DNA of 10,529 nucleotides from JBKPFU01 sp046728975 (GTDB lineage Bacteria > Actinomycetota > Thermoleophilia > Gaiellales > Gaiellaceae): assembly GCA_046728975.1 (NCBI GenBank), contig JBKPFU010000037.1:1-10529 (forward strand), in the 5' to 3' direction. A program made the position numbers and the translations under genes. This document shows positions 6,301 through 10,529 of the stretch, piece after piece. Position 1 is the first letter of the stretch. Every line of letters starts with the position of its first letter. The notes below the pieces were generated by a model. That model was not told the DNA's origin, made no database searches, and saw nothing but the letters and a program-made list of their open reading frames with translations.

Positions 6301-7092
6301 GTGGCCGATGACGAGGCCGCCCAGACCAGCGAGCAGAGCGAGCCGGAGCCCCCGGCGGAGGAAGAGACCGGCTTCGGTGAGCCTCAAACGCATGTGCCCG
6401 CGGAGATCCGCAACGTCTCGTTCCCGGGCGCGGCCCGAGGTTACGACCGGCGCGCTGTCGATGCCTATGTGAGACAGGTCAACCGCCTGATTGCCGAACT
6501 CGAAGTGGGGCGGTCGCCGCAGGCGGCGGTCAGGCACGCGCTCGAGCGGGTCGGGGAGCAAACCAAGACCCTCCTGCAGCAGGCGCGGGAGACCGCGGAG
6601 GAGATCACCGCCGGGGCGCGCGAGGAAGCGGACGAGGCCATCGCCCGCGCACGAGCCGAGGCCGAGGAGATCGTTGCGAGTGCGAGCGTCGCGAGGACCG
6701 AGGCCGAGGAGGTCGTCGCGAGCGCGAGGGCGGAGGCGGCCGACATGCTCGCCCGCGCAAGGGCCGAGGCAGACGAGATCGGCGCGCGCGCGAACGCGGA
6801 GGCGGAGCAGACCCTCGCCCGCCTGCACGCGGAAGCGGCGGAACGCACGCAGCGGCTCGAGCAAGAGCTCGGGGTATCGCGGGACCAGGCGAAGGCACGT
6901 ATGCGCGAGCTTCATGCCGAAACCGAATCCATCTGGAAGGAGCGCCAGAAGTTGCTCGACGAGATTCACGCGATGGGAGCCCGGCTCTTGGAGGTAGCCG
7001 GCGGCGCCGCCCGTGTCGCACCGGCGGAGGCGTCCGAGGAGGCGACGCCCGAGGGCGAGCCACGACCGGAAGCTGAGTCGGTCCAGGCCTAG
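6301..7092 (+). CDS. DivIVA-domain coiled-coil protein
   Basis: This 263-residue protein has an acidic, low-complexity N-terminus (1-33), a short DivIVA-like module at about 38-68 (VSFPGAARGYDRRAVDAYVR, then QVNRLIAELE), and a long Ala/Glu/Arg coiled coil from about 80 to 225. Much of the coil is built of 11-residue units (ARAEAADMLAR, ARAEADEIGAR, ANAEAEQTLAR), a hendecad pattern. The C-terminus (about 240-263) is Glu/Pro-rich. No membrane segment is seen. Actinobacterial relatives (DivIVA/Wag31, SepIVA-like) organise polar growth or septation from the cytoplasmic face of the membrane; that role here is inference. The GTG at 6301 was chosen because the domain follows at the usual distance and upstream sequence is not protein-like. 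No Shine-Dalgarno sequence is visible, and CATACT at 6289-6294 would suit a leaderless message. Its stop overlaps that of the convergent lysozyme gene. Confidence 0.87.
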   Translation: MADDEAAQTSEQSEPEPPAEEETGFGEPQTHVPAEIRNVSFPGAARGYDRRAVDAYVRQVNRLIAELEVGRSPQAAVRHALERVGEQTKTLLQQARETAEEITAGAREEADEAIARARAEAEEIVASASVARTEAEEVVASARAEAADMLARARAEADEIGARANAEAEQTLARLHAEAAERTQRLEQELGVSRDQAKARMRELHAETESIWKERQKLLDEIHAMGARLLEVAGGAARVAPAEASEEATPEGEPRPEAESVQA

Positions 7093-8135
7093 GCAACGAC
7101 CGGAGTTGGCAACGCCGCGGCCGAGGCGGAGCCGATCCGGTTCGTCGCCGTCACCACGACTGTGATGCGGAATCCCACGTCCGCGGGCGTGAGCGTGTAG
7201 GTCTGGGCGCTCGCGCCGGGAATCGGCGTGCAGCTCACGCCGAGGCCGTCGCAGCGCTGCCAGGCGTACGCGAAGCTGATCGGAGGCGAGCCTCGCCACC
7301 TCCCCTTGGCCGCCGCCAGCGTCTCGCCAATCCGCGCCGCGCCGCCGATCGTGGGAAGAGATGCGATCGTCGGCACCGCTCCGACCAGAACTGGAGACAG
7401 GTCGGGGCCCTTGAACCGGTCGAGGTCAACGCAGCCCCGAATGCCGGGGACGCGCCCGCAGCTCGTCCACTGCCAGAACGTCCAGCCAGAGCCCGCCCAG
7501 TTGAGGCCGGGCACCAAGGGGAAGGATGCCCGCGTCCAGCGCGCGAGCCAAAGCGCGTGACCGCGCACCCCGAAGAGGGTCGTATCGGCCATCGCGACCC
7601 TCCAAAAACGTGCCGAGGCATAGATGACCGGTTTCACGTCGAGCCGCCACTCGACCTCCTCGAGCCAGGCAGACGCCCACGAAATCAGCGCAGGCGGCGC
7701 GAGACGACCGGTCTGCTCGAGGTCGAGCACGGGCAAGAGGTCGTTGGCGCGGAGCTGCGCGACGGCGGCGAAGTGGTCAGCCTCGGTACGAGCGTCCGCT
7801 AGCCTGGCGGCCCGAGTTCTGCCACCGGGGCGGGCGAAGTGATAGGAGCCGACCCGCAGCCCGGCGGCGTTCGCGCCTGCGCGGTAGCGCGCATATGCGG
7901 GGTCGGTGCGGCCGGCCCCATCCGTGGCCTTGACGAAGGCGTACCTGTAGCCGGCGGCGGCGACGCTGGTCCAGCTCGTGACCCGGTTCCAATGCGAGAC
8001 GTCGACGCCGGCGGTGCTGCCAGCGAAGCTGGCGCTCGTGCACAGCAGCGCGAGCGCGACTGTCGCGCCGAAGACCAAGAAGTGGCGACAAGGTGCGGCG
8101 AGAACGTCGCTCCATGTCCTGGGGAAGCAAGGCAT
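7089..8135 (-). CDS. Secreted GH25 lysozyme (muramidase) with Ig-like C-terminal domain
   Basis: From the ATG at 8135 this is 348 residues. Residues 1-39 look like a signal peptide (hydrophobic FLVFGATVALALLCTSASFAG). The GH25 domain runs from about 43 to 245: GVDVSHWN at 43-50 is the family's opening strand with a catalytic-site Asp, FVKATDG follows, LLPVLDLE at 133-140 carries the D-x-E pair (Asp138, Glu140), and FWQWTS with VDLDRF closes the barrel. The enzyme should cut the MurNAc-GlcNAc bond of peptidoglycan outside the membrane. Residues about 265-340 (IGETLAAAKGRW, YAWQRC, YTLTPADVGFRITVVVTATN) form an Ig-like module of the kind attached to exported actinobacterial proteins. Starts at GTG 8183 or TTG 8198 would lengthen the N-terminus; none has a clear ribosome binding site, so the start is uncertain. 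Confidence 0.9.
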   Translation of the reverse strand: MPCFPRTWSDVLAAPCRHFLVFGATVALALLCTSASFAGSTAGVDVSHWNRVTSWTSVAAAGYRYAFVKATDGAGRTDPAYARYRAGANAAGLRVGSYHFARPGGRTRAARLADARTEADHFAAVAQLRANDLLPVLDLEQTGRLAPPALISWASAWLEEVEWRLDVKPVIYASARFWRVAMADTTLFGVRGHALWLARWTRASFPLVPGLNWAGSGWTFWQWTSCGRVPGIRGCVDLDRFKGPDLSPVLVGAVPTIASLPTIGGAARIGETLAAAKGRWRGSPPISFAYAWQRCDGLGVSCTPIPGASAQTYTLTPADVGFRITVVVTATNRIGSASAAALPTPVVA

Positions 8136-8502
8136 CGGGAGACGCGGGGCGAGCTTGCGGGAGGCGGCGACCCTACACGTCACCGGTGAGCGAGGCAACC
8201 AACGGGCCGCTCCCGCGCGTGGGGTTCAGAAATCGTGTCGCGCGTCCAGCGTTCAGCCAGTCCTCGAAATCAGCTCGATTCGGGCTAGGCGGTGTGTCCC
8301 CGGTTAATCAGGGGCCGGCCTGTGTCGACGAGCTGTCTGCGTCTGGCGCTTGGATCGGTCGACTTGACGTCGACGGATCAGATCTGGTACTCGCGCGCGC
8401 GCGTGAATACTGAAACAAGAGGGCTGAAGTTTAAATAAGAGGCTGAAGTCAGAGCGGGCCCAAGAGCGCCTGACGTTGTGAGGGTTGTGGAGATCGATCG
8501 TG
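8136..8502. other. Stretch without a recognised gene beyond the lysozyme start
   Basis: Frames read through this stretch on both strands but show no known domain. Visible structures are GTCGAC repeated at 8358-8363 and 8369-8374 (hairpin-capable), a pure (CG)6 tract at 8392-8403, and a direct repeat at 8417-8449 in a locally AT-richer patch. It separates the lysozyme gene from the transposase remnant and may include the promoter of the former. Confidence 0.5.
8417..8449. repeat. Short direct repeat AAGAGG(G)CTGAAGT
   Basis: AAGAGGGCTGAAGT at 8417-8430 recurs as AAGAGGCTGAAGT at 8437-8449, differing by one G, with six bases between. It lies about 55 bases beyond the stop end of the transposase remnant and may belong to its terminal region. 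Confidence 0.5.
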
Positions 8503-8813
8503 TCAGGCTGCGTGTTCGCGTTCGTGATTAGGCCGCCGACTAGATCGCTGCGGTGGAGCGCGGATACGGTGGTGTGCGCAGCGGTGTCGGGCTTCTGTCT
8601 GGGCGACCTGTCCAGGCGCGCCGAGGCAGCGCCCGCGCGAGCGCTGCGACAAGCGCCCGATCGACGGGTCGGCGCGCGTCGCGGCTGCCGGCGCAGGATC
8701 GCCAGCTCATGCCGGAGCAACAGGATCTCGAGCTCCTTCGACCGGTCCGATCTACACAGCAGCACGACCAACTGAAGTAGGCGACAGAGCGCCACACAGA
8801 CCTCTGCGAGCAC
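8503..8813 (-). mobile_element. Internally deleted transposase remnant (third copy)
   Basis: Reading minus from the GTG at 8813 gives the N-terminus of the same integrase-type transposase family: ALCRLLQLVVLL, SKELEILLLRHELAILRRQP. Near 8680 the frame shifts and continues as RPVDRALVAALARALPRRAW. It then jumps directly to the protein's end, LHRSDLVGGLI, so nearly the whole catalytic core is missing. At DNA level the end resembles the copy at 497-540 (GGCGGCCTAATC-ACGAA versus GGCGGCCTCATCCACGAA), with one base lost; restoring it yields HEREHAA and a TGA at 8503-8505. About 310 bases remain of a gene normally near 1 kb. It is non-autonomous, and whether it moved in this shrunken form or decayed in place is not clear. 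Confidence 0.75.
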
Positions 8814-8820
8814 GAACCGA

Positions 8821-9102
8821 GTTTCTGAACCCGACGCGCTCGAGAGTAGCCACGCGCTGCCAGTTGCGTCCTCCGTCCCGCGTCGAGACAACAGAAACGC
8901 ACCTCTGCTCGTGGCACCGGCTCTCGAGGCCGAAGCCGACCTCGCGCGAGACCGGTTCAGTAGGTCGGGCGCCTGCGTTCGAGCGCAGACGATGCCAGGC
9001 GCCGCCGCCGTCGTCGCTGGTCTCGTAGATCGCGCCGCCCTCGTCGTGTTGCCCCCCTATCAGAAGGCGACACGTATCAGCCGTCAGCCGACATACGCTG
9101 GC
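8821..9102 (-). pseudogene. Asp-box (BNR) propeller gene fragment broken at the transposase
   Basis: A minus-strand frame without a usable start, opening after a TAG at 9103-9105, reads LLIGGQHDEGGAIYETSDDG, an Asp box SDDGGGAW at 9018-8995, then a second Asp box STRDGGRNW at 8886-8860 and QRVATLERVGF. Spacing of about 45 residues between the two boxes fits successive propeller blades of BNR or Ycf48-like proteins. Similarity ends near 8821, where the transposase remnant starts in another frame; the original frame then meets TAG at 8752-8754. Neither a start nor a signal peptide is found upstream, where the next gene ends at 9116. Both ends are therefore lost. I infer interruption by the element; the missing 3' part was not found on its far side. 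Confidence 0.62.
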
Positions 9103-9115
9103 CTAGGCAAGCCTT

Positions 9116-9484
9116 TCAGCGCCTTCGGAGCTGCAGGGCGATCCCGGCCGCGAACAAGACGACCCCGACAGCCAACCAGGGCAGAGGGTTCAAATGCTCA
9201 TCACAGCGAGATGTTGTTGCAGTCGCCGAGCACGTCGTCCCGGGCCCAGTCCGCTGCACCCAAGCGACGTACAGCAGCAGCGCACCGGCGCCCGTAAGGA
9301 AGCCGAATGCCGAACGCCGGCTCGCGGGCCGTCGCAAGCCGATGATCATTGCAAGGCCGATGACGGCGACGAAGAAGATCGGACCAAGGGAGACGACGGA
9401 AAGCGCAGCGGCCGCTCCGACCGCTGCCCATACGCAGAACCAGCCCCAGCCAATGCTCCAACCGCGCGGAGGTGCCGACCACAT
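9116..9484 (-). CDS. Small integral membrane protein of unknown function
   Basis: This 122-residue protein has about four predicted hydrophobic helices (near 12-30, 32-50, 58-77 and 100-118). Between the third and fourth is a polar loop with two cysteines (Cys85 and Cys94 in GPGTTCSATATTSRCDEHLN), which could form a disulfide if the loop lies outside. It ends in a basic RRR tail. Start ATG at 9484 is preceded by AGGAG (complement of 9493-9497) eight bases away. I do not recognise the family. It is divergent from the secreted protein gene at 9625, sharing a 140-base intergenic region with it. Confidence 0.75.
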   Translation of the reverse strand: MWSAPPRGWSIGWGWFCVWAAVGAAAALSVVSLGPIFFVAVIGLAMIIGLRRPASRRSAFGFLTGAGALLLYVAWVQRTGPGTTCSATATTSRCDEHLNPLPWLAVGVVLFAAGIALQLRRR

Positions 9485-9582
9485 TTCGCCTGCTCCTACG
9501 AGTTCACCTGGACATTACGCCGAATCCCAGGGACATTCTCGAACCGCTGCCGTAGCCGCTGGAGTACGCCCGAAGCCCGCGG

Positions 9583-9588
9583 TATGGT
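9583..9588 (+). promoter_or_regulatory. Possible -10 box of the second Asp-box gene
   Basis: TATGGT fits TANNNT and lies 36 bases upstream of the GTG at 9625, leaving room for a leader of about 30 bases that contains the ribosome binding site. No -35 box is evident. Confidence 0.3.
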
Positions 9589-9612
9589 CGCGCCTGCTGC
9601 CGTCAGTCCAAG

Positions 9613-9622
9613 AAAGGGGGGA
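9613..9622 (+). promoter_or_regulatory. Ribosome binding site fixing the GTG start at 9625
   Basis: AAAGGGGGGA just before the GTG is purine-rich and Shine-Dalgarno-like, and the GTG is directly followed by a textbook signal peptide, which together decide this start. The leader resembles AAGGGGGAGAA before the other Asp-box gene. Confidence 0.7.
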
Positions 9623-9624
9623 GC

Positions 9625-10529
9625 GTGAAGCGAATCGTTTCAGGGATAGCCGCGCTCGCAGCCTGCGTTTTCGCCACCTCGGCGTCCGCAGCCGGCTGGA
9701 GCTCGAGCGTCCCCTTTACCAACCAGGTCGCCAGCGAGCCGGTCACGGGCGGTGGGTATCCGGTGCCTCCCGGCCAGACTGCGCCCGTTCCGGGCACCTG
9801 CCGCTTGGGTGACTACAACGCCAACCGTTCGGAGTCCTGGATCGCGGTCAAGCCCGGGACGGACGACCTTGTCGGGACGTCGAAGTTCTTCTTCGAGACC
9901 TTCAGCACCTTCTACGACTTCCACCTGGGCTCCTACTCGATGCCGGGAGGCGCGCCCGGGCCGAATGCGTTCGTCACCGGCTACGACTGCATCTCGACCG
10001 GAACGCAGGACATGCCGCCGAGCTGGACGAACAACACCGACCCGAACGTCGACTTCGACACACAGGGCCGGGCCTACCAGACGACGCTTCCCTTTAACGC
10101 GTTCTGGGCGAACCTCCACCCGAACGGCGCGATCGGGATCGTTTACAGCGACGATCTCGGCCGCTCGTGGACAGTCGGGAACGGCGGCAAATATCTCGAC
10201 TTCCTGCCAAACTCCTCGAGCTTCGCCTTCGGGGACGTGGTCGACAAGCAGTGGATCGCGGTCAACGACGTCGCCACAAGTCCGTACCGCGACCACGTGT
10301 ACTCGATGTGGTCGACCTTCAACGGCGACTCCGTGAAAATCCGTTTCGCGAAGTCGATGGACCGCGGGCGCACGTTCACGCCCGCGAGGACGATCTCGTC
10401 GCCCCCGGACACGGGTCCCTGCCCGACGTACGTCTACCCATCCGTCGACGCCATCGGGACGCTCTATGCCGCGGTCGCGGCGTTCCCCTGCAAGTCGGGG
10501 TCGAGTTCAGCGACGCTCTACGTGACGCG
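9625..10529 (+). CDS. Secreted Asp-box (BNR/sialidase-like) protein, cut by window end
   Basis: A frame opens at GTG 9625 and stays open to the last base (301 codons visible). Residues 1-22 are a signal peptide (MKRIVSGIAALAACVFATSA, then SA before AGW). The mature part has two Asp boxes, SDDLGRSW at 175-182 and SMDRGRTF at 244-251, and blade-like phrases such as SESWIAVKPGTDDLVG and KQWIAVNDVA. Cysteines at about 59, 122 and 266 suggest disulfides in an exported protein. It shares its plan with the 604-residue minus-strand protein: signal peptide, a short N-terminal stretch, an early EPAVAINP- or ESWIAVKP-like strand, then Asp boxes. Neither shows a sialidase RIP-type motif. Ligand and activity are unknown, and the C-terminus, where anchoring or binding modules could lie, is outside the window. 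Confidence 0.85.
   Translation, partial: MKRIVSGIAALAACVFATSASAAGWSSSVPFTNQVASEPVTGGGYPVPPGQTAPVPGTCRLGDYNANRSESWIAVKPGTDDLVGTSKFFFETFSTFYDFHLGSYSMPGGAPGPNAFVTGYDCISTGTQDMPPSWTNNTDPNVDFDTQGRAYQTTLPFNAFWANLHPNGAIGIVYSDDLGRSWTVGNGGKYLDFLPNSSSFAFGDVVDKQWIAVNDVATSPYRDHVYSMWSTFNGDSVKIRFAKSMDRGRTFTPARTISSPPDTGPCPTYVYPSVDAIGTLYAAVAAFPCKSGSSSATLYVT

Noticed and set aside
6130..7299. 389-residue minus-strand frame opposite the DivIVA-domain gene
   Set aside because: It is Arg/Leu-rich antisense of a GC-rich coiled coil and spans the end of the lysozyme gene as well; no domain is seen.
1..10529. CRISPR array, tRNA, rRNA, toxin-antitoxin or defence genes
   Set aside because: No regularly spaced repeats, cloverleaf-like T-loop context, or recognisable genes of these kinds were found by eye on either strand.

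Overview
The window is GC-rich (G or C dominates third codon positions in every real gene) and carries a DivIVA-domain coiled-coil protein, GTG starts, sparse ribosome binding sites and a GH25 muramidase with an Ig-like tail. Together these suggest a high-GC actinobacterium, perhaps of the Thermoleophilia type known from soil metagenomes. The lineage is inferred from gene style, not shown by a marker gene.

Layout. (1) 1-531: the 3' part of a DDE (rve) integrase-type transposase, a pseudogene with a premature stop, a frameshift and a lost stop codon. (2) 433-741, minus: a short coding-looking fragment of unknown function. (3) 887-2701, minus: a secreted Asp-box (BNR/sialidase-like) beta-propeller protein with a perfect 12-bp hairpin behind its stop. 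(4) 2959-3465: a UspA-type universal stress protein, followed by a gene-free stretch with three hairpins. (5) 3806-4213: a HIT-family protein, probably translated from a leaderless message. (6) 4266-5129, minus: a GNAT acetyltransferase convergent with it. (7) About 5243-5317: the tail of a second transposase copy. (8) 5565-6236: a CBS-domain protein whose second CBS domain breaks off and runs into the tail of an unrelated gene. (9) 6301-7092: a DivIVA-domain coiled-coil protein. (10) 7089-8135, minus: a GH25 lysozyme whose stop codon overlaps that of the DivIVA gene. (11) 8503-8813, minus: an internally deleted third transposase copy, abutting (12) 8821-9102, minus: a broken Asp-box propeller gene. 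(13) 9116-9484, minus: a small membrane protein. (14) From 9625 to the window end: a second secreted Asp-box protein, cut off by the window edge.

How it fits together. No large operon is visible; most genes stand alone, in convergent or divergent pairs. Two themes recur. One is exported proteins for the envelope or outside: two Asp-box proteins, one Asp-box relic and a muramidase. The other is decay by mobile elements: three remnants of one transposase family, one lying directly against a broken gene. I see no CRISPR array, tRNA, rRNA, phage module, defence system or biosynthetic cluster. The most interesting material is the pattern of gene breakage and element decay, not a new system.
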